Below are positions 1 to 8,464 of a stretch of 64,000 bases of DNA, piece after piece. The stretch lies in NCBI RefSeq assembly GCF_028023675.1, contig NZ_JAQIOZ010000011.1, positions 92,023-156,022 of the forward strand, written 5' to 3'. The position numbers were made by a program, and so were the translations under genes. The stretch comes from Primorskyibacter aestuariivivens (GTDB lineage: Bacteria; Pseudomonadota; Alphaproteobacteria; Rhodobacterales; Rhodobacteraceae). The notes beneath the pieces are model-generated. The model made no database searches, was not told the origin of the DNA, and saw only the letters and a program-made list of their open reading frames with translations. Position 1 is the first letter of the stretch, and every line of letters begins with the position of its first letter.

Positions 1-2
1 CA

Positions 3-437
3 TGGAATGACCCGGTGAAAGGCTCCGAGCTGACCAAAGCGCAAATCTCCCAGGGCGCGGATGTGATCTATGCCGCGGCGGGCGGCACCGGTGTGGGCGT
101 GCTGCAAACGGCGGCGGATGAGGGCATCCTGTCCATCGGCGTGGACAGCAACCAGAACCACCTGCACCCGGGCAAGGTCCTGACCTCGATGCTCAAGCGC
201 GTGGATGTGGCTGTCTACAACTCGATGAAGGCGGGCACCGATCTGGAAACCGGCGGCTTCACCACGCTGGGTCTGGCGGAAAATGGCGTAGGCTATGCGC
301 TGGACGACAACAACGCGCCGCTGGTCTCGGACGAGATGAAGGCCGCCGTGGATACCGCGCGCGAACAGATCATCAACGGTGAGCTGAACGTGGTGGCCTA
401 CTATGAGAACGACAGCTGCCCGGCGCTGAACTTCTGA
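3..437 (+). CDS. BMP family ABC transporter substrate-binding protein, C-terminal part
   Basis: The reading frame is open from base 3 and the start lies left of the window. The visible 144 residues match the C-terminal half of PnrA/BMP-type periplasmic binding proteins: a GADVIYAAAGGTG stretch followed by GILSIGVDSNQN and a late LTSMLKRVDVAVY helix. These lipoproteins deliver nucleosides or purine-like ligands to an ABC permease. The downstream two-domain ATPase and two permeases (1008-4771) are the expected partners. Family is clear; the ligand is inferred from family only. Confidence 0.9.
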   Translation, partial: WNDPVKGSELTKAQISQGADVIYAAAGGTGVGVLQTAADEGILSIGVDSNQNHLHPGKVLTSMLKRVDVAVYNSMKAGTDLETGGFTTLGLAENGVGYALDDNNAPLVSDEMKAAVDTAREQIINGELNVVAYYENDSCPALNF

Positions 438-503
438 TCGCCAAATCCAAAATCTAGGAGGTGGTGACCTAACGGTCGCCACACTCAATTCAGAAAGTTC
501 ACT

Positions 504-974
504 ATGCGCACTGCAATTTCGATCACTCTCCTTGCAATTCTGGGAGCGTGTGTTCCAGTCGATTTATGGTACCGTGAAGGCGCCTCGATTGCGACGCTGA
601 ATGAAGACTTAACAAACTGTAGGATTCGCGGCGTCCAATCGGTACCGGTGAACCAACAAATTAGAACCACACCAGTCTACACCACGCCTGCTCAAACGAA
701 CTGCTATTCAGTTGGTTATTCGGTTCAGTGCTACACTACCGGAGGTCAAGTATACGGTGGCAACACCTACTCCTACGACGCCAACTCGGAGCTAAGAAAT
801 GAACTTGTTTCACAGTGCATGAGCAAAAGAGGTTACCAACTGATTTCGTTGCCAAAATGCACTGAACAGCAATCGGCAAGCAAATCGATAGTTAACAGCA
901 AACTTCCGAAAATTGGCCCGAATGCCTGTGCCGCGGAAACTTCAAAGGGCCATTGGGCAATCATTAATCCTTAG
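504..974 (+). CDS. small cysteine-containing lipoprotein of unknown function
   Basis: 156 residues. The N-terminus is a lipoprotein signal: a charged start, a hydrophobic run and lipobox LGAC with Cys16. The mature part has Thr/Tyr/Gly/Gln-rich low-complexity sequence (TTPVYTTPAQT, GGQVYGGNTYSYD), then SELRNELVSQCMSKRGY, and several further cysteines that could pair in the periplasm. It sits between the binding protein and the ATPase of the BMP importer, where such operons normally have nothing. It is clearly AT-richer than its neighbours. I recall similar unknown lipoproteins in Rhodobacteraceae, but no function is known to me. The signal peptide and length support a real gene. Confidence 0.75.
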   Translation: MRTAISITLLAILGACVPVDLWYREGASIATLNEDLTNCRIRGVQSVPVNQQIRTTPVYTTPAQTNCYSVGYSVQCYTTGGQVYGGNTYSYDANSELRNELVSQCMSKRGYQLISLPKCTEQQSASKSIVNSKLPKIGPNACAAETSKGHWAIINP

Positions 975-1007
975 AGGTTCCCAAATTGGGGAAAGGAACA
1001 CGCGCAA

Positions 1008-2621
1008 ATGGCGAGAACGGGAGCAGTTTCAGCAGCCATCGAACTCAAGGGCATATCCAAGGCCTTTGGCCCGGTGCAGGCCAACAAGGATATCTCGATC
1101 CGTGTGATTCCCGGTACGATCCATGGCATCATCGGAGAAAACGGCGCGGGGAAATCGACGCTGATGTCGATCCTTTATGGGTTTTACAAGGCGGACAAGG
1201 GCGAGATTTTCATTCAGGGGCACAAGACACAAATCCCCGACAGTCAGGCGGCGATTGCCGCTGGCATCGGCATGGTGTTCCAGCATTTCAAGCTGGTGCC
1301 AAATTTCACGGTGCTGGAAAACGTCATTCTGGGGGCCGAGGATGGCGCGCTTCTCAAACCCTCCATTGCCAAGGCGCGCAAGGCGCTGACCGATCTGGCC
1401 GAGGAATATGAGTTGAAGATCGACCCCGACGCGGTGGTCGAGACGCTGAGCGTAGGCCACCAGCAGCGGGTCGAGATCCTCAAAGCGCTCTATCGTCAGG
1501 CCGATATTCTCATTCTGGACGAGCCCACCGGCGTGCTGACCCCGGCCGAAGCCGATCAGTTGTTCCGTATCCTCAACCGGCTGCGAGAAGAGGGCAAGAC
1601 GATCATCCTGATCACCCACAAACTGCGCGAGATCATGGATATCACCGACACGGTGAGCGTGATGCGGCGCGGCGAGATGACCGCCACGGTCAAAACCTCC
1701 GAGACCAGCCCCGACCAGCTCGCTGAACTCATGGTGGGCCGCAAGGTGCTCTTGCGCGTGGACAAGCAGCCCGCTCAACCCGGCGCACCCGTGCTGAAAA
1801 TCCACGACCTGCGCGTGGTGGACAAGGACGGGGTCGAGCGCGTCAAGGGCATCGACCTTGAGGTGCGGGCCGGTGAAATCCTTGGCATTGCCGGGGTGGC
1901 GGGCAATGGGCAGTCGGAACTGCTTGAGGTTTTGGGCGGATTCCGCGCCGCCACCGGCACGATCGAAATGAACGGCCAGCCCATTGACCTGACCGGCAAG
2001 CACTCCGATGGACAGTCGCGACGCGCGCGCGGCATTGCCCACGTCCCCGAGGACCGGCAGCGCGAGGGGCTGATCATGGATTTCCACGCCTGGGAAAACG
2101 TGGCCTTTGGCTATCACCACGATCCCGCGTACCAATCCGGCCCGCTGATGAACAATGCGGCGATCAAAGCCGATACCGAGCGCAAGATGGAGAAATTCGA
2201 CGTCCGCCCGCCCAACCCGATGCTGACGGCCAAGAATTTCTCGGGCGGGAACCAGCAAAAGATCGTCGTGGCGCGCGAGATCGAGCGTAACCCGGATCTG
2301 CTTTTGGTGGGCCAACCGACGCGCGGCGTGGATATCGGCGCCATCGAATTCATCCACCAACAGATCGTTTCCCTGCGTGATGCAGGAAAAGCGGTGCTGC
2401 TGGTCTCGGTGGAACTGGACGAGATCCTGTCGCTTTCCGACCGGGTGGCCGTGATGTTTGACGGGCATGTGATGGGCGAACGCGACCCGAAACAGACCGA
2501 TGAGAAAGAATTGGGCCTGCTTATGGCCGGGATCACCGAGATGCCGGACAAACCGATCATCGAAGCGGTGGAAGAGCAGTTGAAAGCCAAGCAAGCACGG
2601 GAGGCGGCGCAACATGGCTGA
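1008..2621 (+). CDS. BMP-type ABC importer, two-domain ATP-binding protein
   Basis: 537 residues, the usual size for fused sugar/nucleoside ATPases (YufO/RbsA class). Domain 1 has Walker A GENGAGKST at residues 43-51, a signature written LSVGHQQRVEI, and Walker B ILILDEPTG. Domain 2 has a degenerate P-loop (GVAGNGQSE), the signature FSGGNQQKIVVA, and LLLVGQPTRGVD in place of the normal Walker B Glu region, typical of the second half of these proteins. It powers import of the ligand held by the binding protein at 3-437. The ATG at 1008 follows a GGGAAAGGA ribosome site. Permeases follow after an 86-base gap that holds two hairpins. Confidence 0.93.
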   Translation: MARTGAVSAAIELKGISKAFGPVQANKDISIRVIPGTIHGIIGENGAGKSTLMSILYGFYKADKGEIFIQGHKTQIPDSQAAIAAGIGMVFQHFKLVPNFTVLENVILGAEDGALLKPSIAKARKALTDLAEEYELKIDPDAVVETLSVGHQQRVEILKALYRQADILILDEPTGVLTPAEADQLFRILNRLREEGKTIILITHKLREIMDITDTVSVMRRGEMTATVKTSETSPDQLAELMVGRKVLLRVDKQPAQPGAPVLKIHDLRVVDKDGVERVKGIDLEVRAGEILGIAGVAGNGQSELLEVLGGFRAATGTIEMNGQPIDLTGKHSDGQSRRARGIAHVPEDRQREGLIMDFHAWENVAFGYHHDPAYQSGPLMNNAAIKADTERKMEKFDVRPPNPMLTAKNFSGGNQQKIVVAREIERNPDLLLVGQPTRGVDIGAIEFIHQQIVSLRDAGKAVLLVSVELDEILSLSDRVAVMFDGHVMGERDPKQTDEKELGLLMAGITEMPDKPIIEAVEEQLKAKQAREAAQHG

Positions 2622-2637
2622 CCGGGGAACGAACCTA

Positions 2638-2684
2638 CCGTTTTCTTTAAAAGAAAACGGACCGAAATCTTTTGAAGATTTCGG
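2638..2684. repeat. pair of adjacent perfect palindromes inside the ABC operon
   Basis: Two hairpins stand back to back between ATPase and permease. The first has arms CCGTTTTCTTT and AAAGAAAACGG around a single A (2638-2660). The second has arms CCGAAATCTT and AAGATTTCGG around TTG (2662-2684). Neither is followed by a T-run, so they look like a dispersed intergenic palindrome or an mRNA-processing element and less like a terminator, although the 47 bases could attenuate permease expression. Confidence 0.8.
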
Positions 2685-2707
2685 CACCCCAAGCGGAGCA
2701 CTGACCG

Positions 2708-3802
2708 ATGGATAGAATGCCCGCATGGGCCGACGCGGTCCTTGTTCCTCTGTTCTCGCTGGTGCTGGCCGCAATCCTGTCGGCGCTGGTGATCATCGGC
2801 ATAGGCGAAGACCCGGTGGCCGCCTTCAAACTCATGGTCGATGGCGCGCTGATGCGCTCGTCCGGTTGGGGCTATACGCTCTATTACGCCACCAATTTCA
2901 TCTTTACCGGGCTGGCCGTGGCCGTGGCCTTTCATGCGCGCATGTTCAATATCGGCGGCGAAGGTCAGGCGATGATCGGTGGGCTGGGGGTGGCCTTGGT
3001 CTGTCTCTACCTCCCATGGCCGCATTGGACGCTGGCGCTTCTGGGCTCGGCGGCGGGGGCGGCTTTGTTCGGGGCGCTCTGGGCGCTGATCCCGGCCTAT
3101 CTGCAGGCCAAACGCGGCTCTCACATCGTGATCACCACGATCATGTTCAATTTCATCGCGGCAGCGCTGCTGAACTATATCCTCGTCAACCTGCTGCGCC
3201 CGCCCGGGGCGATGGACCCCGCCTCGGCCAATTTCCCCGAGGCAACCCACCTGCCCACCTTCCGCGACATGTTCTCGACCGCCGACACGATCCTGTTCCG
3301 CGGCGCGCCCGCCAATGTGACCTTTTTCATCGCGGTGCTGGCCTGTGTGTTGGTCTGGCTGCTCATGTGGCGCACGCGGCTGGGGTACGAGATTCGCGCT
3401 TTTGGCCACTCTGAAAGTGCCGCGAAATACGCGGGCATTGCCCCGGTGCGCATCACCGTTGTCGCCATGCTGATCTCGGGCGCTCTGGCCGGGCTGATGG
3501 CGCTCAACACCACCCAGGGCGAAAGCGAGCGGCTGATCCTGAACGCCACCGAGGGCGCGGGATTTATCGGCATCGCCGTGGCGCTGATGGGGCGGTCGCA
3601 TCCGGTGGGGGTGTTCCTCGCCGCGATCCTGTTCGGGTTCCTCTATCAGGGCGGTGCAGAACTGGCGCTGTGGACAAATATCCCGCGCGAATTGATTGTC
3701 GTCATTCAGGCGCTGGTGATCCTTTTCACCGGGGCGCTGGACAATATGGTGCGCATGCCGCTGGAACGGTTGTTCCTGGCGTTCCGGCGCAAGGAGGGCT
3801 GA
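2708..3802 (+). CDS. BMP-type ABC importer permease 1
   Basis: 364 residues, all-helical membrane protein of the BPD_transp_2 family (YufP-like). A first hydrophobic segment covers about residues 10-35. The conserved loop FHARMFNIGGEGQAMIGGLG lies near residues 75-95, and GYEIRAFGHSESAAKYAGI, the ATPase-contact region, is in the C-terminal half. It pairs with the shorter permease that starts three bases after its stop. The ATG at 2708 has only a weak upstream purine stretch (AAGCGGAG). Role: one half of the inner-membrane channel for the ligand bound by the BMP protein. Confidence 0.92.
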   Translation: MDRMPAWADAVLVPLFSLVLAAILSALVIIGIGEDPVAAFKLMVDGALMRSSGWGYTLYYATNFIFTGLAVAVAFHARMFNIGGEGQAMIGGLGVALVCLYLPWPHWTLALLGSAAGAALFGALWALIPAYLQAKRGSHIVITTIMFNFIAAALLNYILVNLLRPPGAMDPASANFPEATHLPTFRDMFSTADTILFRGAPANVTFFIAVLACVLVWLLMWRTRLGYEIRAFGHSESAAKYAGIAPVRITVVAMLISGALAGLMALNTTQGESERLILNATEGAGFIGIAVALMGRSHPVGVFLAAILFGFLYQGGAELALWTNIPRELIVVIQALVILFTGALDNMVRMPLERLFLAFRRKEG

Positions 3803-3805
3803 GCC

Positions 3806-4771
3806 ATGGACCTGTTGACGATCCTGCAAGTGCTCGATTCCACCGTGCGGCTGGCCACTCCGCTGCTGCTGGCCTGTCTGGCGGGTCTCTTTTCGGAACG
3901 CGCGGGCATCATTGATATCGGGCTAGAAGGCAAGATGCTCGGCTCGGCTTTTTTTGCCGCTGCCATTGCATCGCTCTCGGGATCGGTCTGGTTGGGCCTG
4001 CTGGCCGGGATCGGCGCGTCACTGGTGCTTTCGGCGATCCACGGGCTGGCCTCGATCACCTATCGCGGCAATCAGCTGATCTCGGGGCTGGCGATCACCA
4101 TGCTGGCGCAGGGCATGACCGTGCTGATCGCGCAGGACTGGTTCAAACAGGGCGGGCGCACCCCGTCGCTTGAGGGCGGCGCGCGGTTCGAGCCGATCAC
4201 CCTGCCCTTTGCCGAGGCGCTGCAGGGCGTGCCGGTTCTGGGGCCGATCTACCATGACCTGATCTCCGGTCACACGATCCTCGTCTACGTGGCCTTTATC
4301 ATGGTGCCCGTGACCTGGTGGGTGCTATTTCGCACCCGGTTCGGACTGCGCCTGCGTGCGGTCGGGGAAAACCCGGCGGCGGTGGATACGGCGGGCGTGT
4401 CGGTCGTGGGCTTGCGTTTCGCGGCGGTGATGATCTGCGGCGTGCTCTGCGGATTGGCGGGGGCCTATCTGGCCACCGGGTTACAGGCGGGTTTCGTCAA
4501 GGAGATGACGGCCGGGCGGGGCTATATCGCGCTGGCGGCGCTGATCTTTGCCAAGTGGCGGCCGTGGTACGCACTATATGCCTGCCTGCTCTTTGGCCTC
4601 TTGCAGGCCGTGGCGCTGCGTTATCAGAATATCGATCTTGGTGCCTTTGTCCTGCCGGTGCAGTTCATGGATGCGCTGCCCTATATCCTGACCGTGGTGA
4701 TCCTTGCCGGTTTCGTGGGCAAGGCCATCCCGCCGCGCGCAGGGGGTGAGCCCTATGTCAAGGAGCGGTAA
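3806..4771 (+). CDS. BMP-type ABC importer permease 2
   Basis: 321 residues, second permease of the importer (YufQ-like). The family loop ERAGIIDIGLEGKMLGSAF is at about residues 31-49. The later FGLRLRAVGENPAAVDTAGV is the EAA-like contact with the ATPase. Eight to ten hydrophobic helices are visible. It starts 3 bases after permease 1 and is the last gene of the operon. A GC-rich hairpin follows at 4845-4867. Confidence 0.92.
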   Translation: MDLLTILQVLDSTVRLATPLLLACLAGLFSERAGIIDIGLEGKMLGSAFFAAAIASLSGSVWLGLLAGIGASLVLSAIHGLASITYRGNQLISGLAITMLAQGMTVLIAQDWFKQGGRTPSLEGGARFEPITLPFAEALQGVPVLGPIYHDLISGHTILVYVAFIMVPVTWWVLFRTRFGLRLRAVGENPAAVDTAGVSVVGLRFAAVMICGVLCGLAGAYLATGLQAGFVKEMTAGRGYIALAALIFAKWRPWYALYACLLFGLLQAVALRYQNIDLGAFVLPVQFMDALPYILTVVILAGFVGKAIPPRAGGEPYVKER

Positions 4772-4844
4772 GAGCAGCCCTGTTGCCACCCCGCAGATAA
4801 GTCCAGTTGCCCGCATCCATAGCGCCAAGGACAATTTCCCGGCC

Positions 4845-4867
4845 TGGCGGGGTGTAAATCCCCGCCA
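4845..4867. terminator. GC-rich hairpin after the ABC operon
   Basis: Arms TGGCGGGG and CCCCGCCA enclose a 7-base loop in the 135-base gap between the importer and the next gene. No clear T-run follows, so termination is an inference from position and stem stability. Confidence 0.45.
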
Positions 4868-4906
4868 ACAGCTTGAAACCGTTTCAGTCTCGGGTCTAAT
4901 TGGGGC

Positions 4907-5830
4907 ATGCAAATATACCTGCCCATAGCCGAGGTCTCGGTGAATGCCTTTCTCCTTCTGGGGTTGGGCGGGCTGGTGGGCATCCTGTCCGGCATGTTCG
5001 GCGTTGGCGGCGGGTTTCTCATGACGCCGCTGTTGTTCTTTATCGGCATTCCCCCCGCCGTGGCCGTGGCGACCGAGGCGAACCAGATCGTTGCCTCGTC
5101 CTTTTCCGGCGTGCTGGCCCATCTCAGGCGAAAGACCGTGGACCTCCGAATGGGGGTCGTGCTGCTGATCGGGGGATTGGTCGGCGCGGCGCTCGGGGTT
5201 CTGGTCTTCAACTACCTGAAATCGCTGGGGCAGGTCGATCTCCTGGTGCGGCTTTGCTACGTCGTTTTCCTCGGTGTGATCGGTGCGCTGATGTTCGTCG
5301 AAAGCCTGCGCGCCATTCGCAAGGCCAAGCGCTCGCCGGGCACACCGCCGTCGCGGCGTAAGCATCGCGGTTGGGTCACGGCGCTACCGTTCAAGATGCG
5401 CTTTCGTACCTCGGGGCTTTATATCTCGGTCATTCCGCCGCTGCTGATCGGGGTCGCGGTCGGCATCCTCGCGGCGATCATGGGCGTGGGCGGCGGGTTC
5501 ATCATGGTGCCCGCGATGATCTATCTCTTGCATATGCCCACCAAGGTGGTTGTCGGCACTTCGCTGTTCCAGATCATCTTTGTCACCGGCTTCACCACGC
5601 TTCTGCACGCGACCACGAACTTTACGGTGGATATCGTGCTGGCAGTCCTGTTGCTGGTGGGGGGCGTGGTCGGCGCGCAGATCGGCACGCGGATCGGCAC
5701 GCGGCTCAAGGCAGAACAGCTGCGCATCCTCTTGGCGATCATGGTGCTGGTGGTCTGCGGCAAGCTGGCGCTCGACCTCCTCCTGACGCCCTCGGAGCTT
5801 TATTCGCTTGGCGCGGCGGGAGGGCATTGA
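4907..5830 (+). CDS. TauE/SafE (TSUP) family membrane permease
   Basis: 307 residues with the two-repeat architecture of TSUP proteins. Each half carries a glycine-rich signature: GMFGVGGGFLMTPLL near residue 28 and AAIMGVGGGFIMVPAMI near residue 190. Each is followed by a T-x-L/N-x-F/I helix and a run of small hydrophobic segments. A basic cytoplasmic loop (KAKRSPGTPPSRRKHRG) separates the halves. Known members export or import sulfite, sulfoacetate or other organosulfonates; the ligand here is unknown. Its stop overlaps the start of the TIGR02186 gene by one base, so the two are co-translated. Confidence 0.9.
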   Translation: MQIYLPIAEVSVNAFLLLGLGGLVGILSGMFGVGGGFLMTPLLFFIGIPPAVAVATEANQIVASSFSGVLAHLRRKTVDLRMGVVLLIGGLVGAALGVLVFNYLKSLGQVDLLVRLCYVVFLGVIGALMFVESLRAIRKAKRSPGTPPSRRKHRGWVTALPFKMRFRTSGLYISVIPPLLIGVAVGILAAIMGVGGGFIMVPAMIYLLHMPTKVVVGTSLFQIIFVTGFTTLLHATTNFTVDIVLAVLLLVGGVVGAQIGTRIGTRLKAEQLRILLAIMVLVVCGKLALDLLLTPSELYSLGAAGGH

Positions 5831-6591
5831 TGCGCATCCTGCTGGCCCTCCTCATGCTGCTTGCCGCGCCGCTTCATGCGGCCACGGAAGAGGTGGTACT
5901 GGGCCTGTCGCAGAACCGTGTGTCGATCACCACGAATTTCGACGGCTCCAATATCCTGATCTTTGGTGCGATCAAGCGCGAAACGCCCCTGCCCGAGAGT
6001 GACCTGCATGTGATCATCGCCATCGCCGGCCCGTCCGAGTCGCTGATGGTGCGCAAGAAGGACCGACGGCTTGGCATCTGGGTCAATACCGAATCCGTCG
6101 AAGTGGACGCCGCCCCCAGTTTCTACGCGGTGGCCACGTCCGGCCCGATGAAACAAATCCTGACCGAAATCGAGGACCTGCGACACAAGATTTCCATCCC
6201 GCGCGCGATCCGGTCGGTCGGGGCTCCAATGGAGATCGAAAACGCCCAGAGCTTTGCCGAGGCGGTGATCCGCATCCGCAAGGACAATGGGCTTTACCAG
6301 GTGCATGAGAACAGCGTCGAGGTGGCCGAGCAGACCTTGTTTCGCACCTCGGTCCAGATGCCCGCGAACCTGACCGAAGGGGATTACCTCACCCGGGTGT
6401 TCCTTGTCCGGGACCGCAAGGTGGTATCGGATTTCGAGACCGTGATCGACGTGCGCAAGGTGGGGCTGGAAAGGTGGCTCTATACCTTGTCGCGCGAACA
6501 ACCGCTCGTATACGGGTTGATGTCGCTGTTCATCGCGATTGCCGCCGGATGGGGGGCGTCCACCGCGTTTCGGATGTTGAAATCGGGATGA
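5830..6591 (+). CDS. TIGR02186 family membrane-anchored protein
   Basis: 253 residues, start ATG at 5830 overlapping the previous stop (TGATG). A signal peptide ends near APLHA. An all-beta periplasmic part contains VVLGLSQNRVSITTNFDGS and the R-K-K-D-R-R-LGIWVN segment. One C-terminal membrane helix (about residues 225-245) ends LKSG. This alphaproteobacterial family of unknown function is typically encoded next to TauE/SafE permeases, as here, so a shared transport-related role is likely. The partnership is observed; the function is inferred. Confidence 0.85.
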   Translation: MRILLALLMLLAAPLHAATEEVVLGLSQNRVSITTNFDGSNILIFGAIKRETPLPESDLHVIIAIAGPSESLMVRKKDRRLGIWVNTESVEVDAAPSFYAVATSGPMKQILTEIEDLRHKISIPRAIRSVGAPMEIENAQSFAEAVIRIRKDNGLYQVHENSVEVAEQTLFRTSVQMPANLTEGDYLTRVFLVRDRKVVSDFETVIDVRKVGLERWLYTLSREQPLVYGLMSLFIAIAAGWGASTAFRMLKSG

Positions 6592-7010
6592 GCCGGGCGC
6601 GGAGCGATTATCCGTGGACCATCGACATGCCCACCCGCTGGGCGGATAATGACCAGTACGGGCATCTCAACAACGCGACCTATTTCTCGCTTTTCGACAC
6701 GGCGCTCACCCATTGGCAGATGGGCGCGGGACTGTTGTCGGACGCGCCGGATGCGCCGCGGTTCCTGGTGGTGGAAAACGGCTGCACCTATCACGAGGAA
6801 CTGGCCTTTCCCGATCTGATCGTGGCGGGCGTGAAATGCGGCCATGTGGGGCGCTCATCCTTTCGGCTGGACCTGGCGCTGTTTCGGGGTGAGGCGACCG
6901 AGGCCGCCACCACCGGGTTCTTTGCGCAGGTGCAGGTGGATGCAGGCACGCACAAGCCGCTGGCGCTGGATGACAGGGCGCGGACGATCCTTCAGGAAAT
7001 CAGTCGTTAA
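6588..7010 (+). CDS. hot-dog acyl-CoA thioesterase (YbgC/4HBT type)
   Basis: 140 residues from the ATG at 6588, which overlaps the preceding stop by 4 bases (ATGA). The hot-dog signature TRWADNDQYGHLNNATYFS is near residue 17; its Asp is the family's catalytic acid. An upstream in-frame start would add 38 residues unlike the family and lie inside the previous gene, so it was rejected. Its TAA stop at 7008-7010 overlaps the stop of the convergent thioesterase through the palindrome TTAA. Confidence 0.88.
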   Translation: MSRARSDYPWTIDMPTRWADNDQYGHLNNATYFSLFDTALTHWQMGAGLLSDAPDAPRFLVVENGCTYHEELAFPDLIVAGVKCGHVGRSSFRLDLALFRGEATEAATTGFFAQVQVDAGTHKPLALDDRARTILQEISR

Positions 7011-7411
7011 CCGCGATAGCGAAACACCCCGGTGCCGGTGGCTACGATGATCCCGGTTTCGTCCCGCACCGTACCCTCGGCAAAGAACGTCCGCCGCCCG
7101 CCGCCGGTCTTGCGCCCTTCGGCGATGAACCGTGTGCCCTCGGGCCGGGACAGGTAATTCACCGACAGGTTCAGCGTCAGGCAAAGCTGTACGTTATCCG
7201 GATCGCCGGTCCAGCAGCCCGCATAGCCCATGCAGGTGTCCAGAAGCGTGGCGTGAATGCCGCCATGCGGCGTACCGTGGCGGTTTTGCGTATGCTCGGC
7301 CAGCGGCAGTTCGAGCCGCGCGAAATCGGCGCGCCATTCGGTCAGGTCCATGCCGATATGGGCGGCAAAAGGATATGGCCTTTCCCAGCTTGCCCCGTTT
7401 TCATCCGCCAT
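7007..7411 (-). CDS. PaaI-type hot-dog thioesterase
   Basis: 134 residues starting MADENGASW. The PaaI-family core HGTPHGGIHATLLDTCMG is present; the HGG motif and the following Asp form the active site region. The C-terminus GTVRDETGIIVATGTGVFRY closes the hot-dog sheet. It is the last gene of a minus-strand group with kinase, dehydrogenase and ligase, and its start lies inside the end of the kinase gene (11-base overlap). It probably releases CoA from an intermediate or clears stalled thioesters. Confidence 0.87.
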   Translation of the reverse strand: MADENGASWERPYPFAAHIGMDLTEWRADFARLELPLAEHTQNRHGTPHGGIHATLLDTCMGYAGCWTGDPDNVQLCLTLNLSVNYLSRPEGTRFIAEGRKTGGGRRTFFAEGTVRDETGIIVATGTGVFRYRG

Positions 7412-8411
7412 GCGCCGCCTCCAGTCCCAGTTCCGCGAAACGGGGCACATAAGCCCCGAGCTTTGCTGCTTTATCAGGGTTCGAGGCATTGCCGTCCAGC
7501 GCCCGTTTCTTGACCCCTTGCAGGATGGCGGCCATGCGGAAAAACGCGAAAGCGACGTAGTAGGCGAAGTTTTGCGGTGGCTGCATCTGGCGGCGCGCGA
7601 AATACTGCGCGACGAAATCCGCATCCGAGGGCAGGCCCAGTTGCGCCCGGTCCAGCCCGGACAGCCCGCGCCCCTCGTCTCCTGGCGGCAATTGCCATTG
7701 CATGATGACGGCGGCGAGATCGGCGTATGGATGGCCCAGCGTGCTGAGCTCCCAATCGAGCACGGCGCGGATTTTGGGCGCGTCGGGCGCGTAAAGCAGA
7801 TTGTCGATGCGGTAATCACCATGCACCAGACAGCGCTGGCCATCATCCTCGGGCAAATGTGTCTCAAGCCATGAGATGAGGTCGTTCATGGCAGGCAGGG
7901 TTTCGGTCTCGGTCGCGCGGTATTGCTTGGTCCAGCGCGCCAGCTGGCGGGCATAGTAATCGCCGGGTGGGCCGTAATTGGACAGGCCGACGGAGTCGAC
8001 ATCCACGTCATGGATGGCGGCCAGCACGCGGTTCATCTCATCCATGATGGCGGCACGATCGCCGGGTGACAGGCCGGGCATGGAGGGATCAAAGATCACC
8101 CGCCCCTCTACATGGTCCATGACATAGAACATGGAGCCGATCACGCTGTCATCGTCACAAAGCGCATGCATACGGGCGACCGGCACGGCGCTGTCCGCCA
8201 GTGCGCGCTGCACGCGGAATTCACGGTCCACCGCATGGGCGGATTTCAAAAGCTCGCCGGGCGGTTTGCGGCGCAGCACATAGGTGCCGGAGCCCGCATC
8301 AATGCGAAAGGTGGGGTTGGACTGGCCGCTATCGAATTTCTCAAGGCGCAATGGCCCGGAAAACCCCGGCACATGGCTCTGCAACCAAGCTTCCAGCGCC
8401 TGCTCATCCAT
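7401..8411 (-). CDS. APH-like phosphotransferase (ACAD10/11 N-domain, LvaA-like)
   Basis: 336 residues starting MDEQALEAWL. Kinase features: a Gly/Ser loop region LEKFDSGQSNPTF, the RRKP segment with the ATP lysine, catalytic HGDYRIDNLLY and metal-binding AVLDWELSTLGHPYADLA. This is the aminoglycoside-phosphotransferase fold used in the N-terminal half of animal ACAD10/ACAD11 and in Pseudomonas LvaA, which phosphorylate 4-hydroxyacyl-CoA. It lies directly downstream of an acyl-CoA dehydrogenase gene, the other half of those proteins. An antibiotic-resistance role is unlikely in this context. The ATG at 8411 was chosen because the longer frame runs through a repeated intergenic motif. Confidence 0.88.
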   Translation of the reverse strand: MDEQALEAWLQSHVPGFSGPLRLEKFDSGQSNPTFRIDAGSGTYVLRRKPPGELLKSAHAVDREFRVQRALADSAVPVARMHALCDDDSVIGSMFYVMDHVEGRVIFDPSMPGLSPGDRAAIMDEMNRVLAAIHDVDVDSVGLSNYGPPGDYYARQLARWTKQYRATETETLPAMNDLISWLETHLPEDDGQRCLVHGDYRIDNLLYAPDAPKIRAVLDWELSTLGHPYADLAAVIMQWQLPPGDEGRGLSGLDRAQLGLPSDADFVAQYFARRQMQPPQNFAYYVAFAFFRMAAILQGVKKRALDGNASNPDKAAKLGAYVPRFAELGLEAAHGG

Positions 8412-8423
8412 GATCCCTCTGTC

Positions 8424-8449
8424 CTTCTTCTCTTTGGCAAATACGCAAA
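8424..8449 (-). repeat. recurring intergenic motif, copy 1
   Basis: On the minus strand this reads TTTGCGTATTTGCCAAAGAG followed by AAGAAG. It lies in the 53 bases between the dehydrogenase and kinase genes. A near-identical block, one base shorter, occurs at 25343-25367, and a looser relative at 31829-31848. Confidence 0.6.
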
Positions 8450-8464
8450 AGCCCGACCCGCGCC

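Noticed and set aside
7401..8411. Aminoglycoside resistance gene
   Set aside because: Located inside an acyl-CoA operon next to an ACAD gene; the ACAD10/11-type role fits better.
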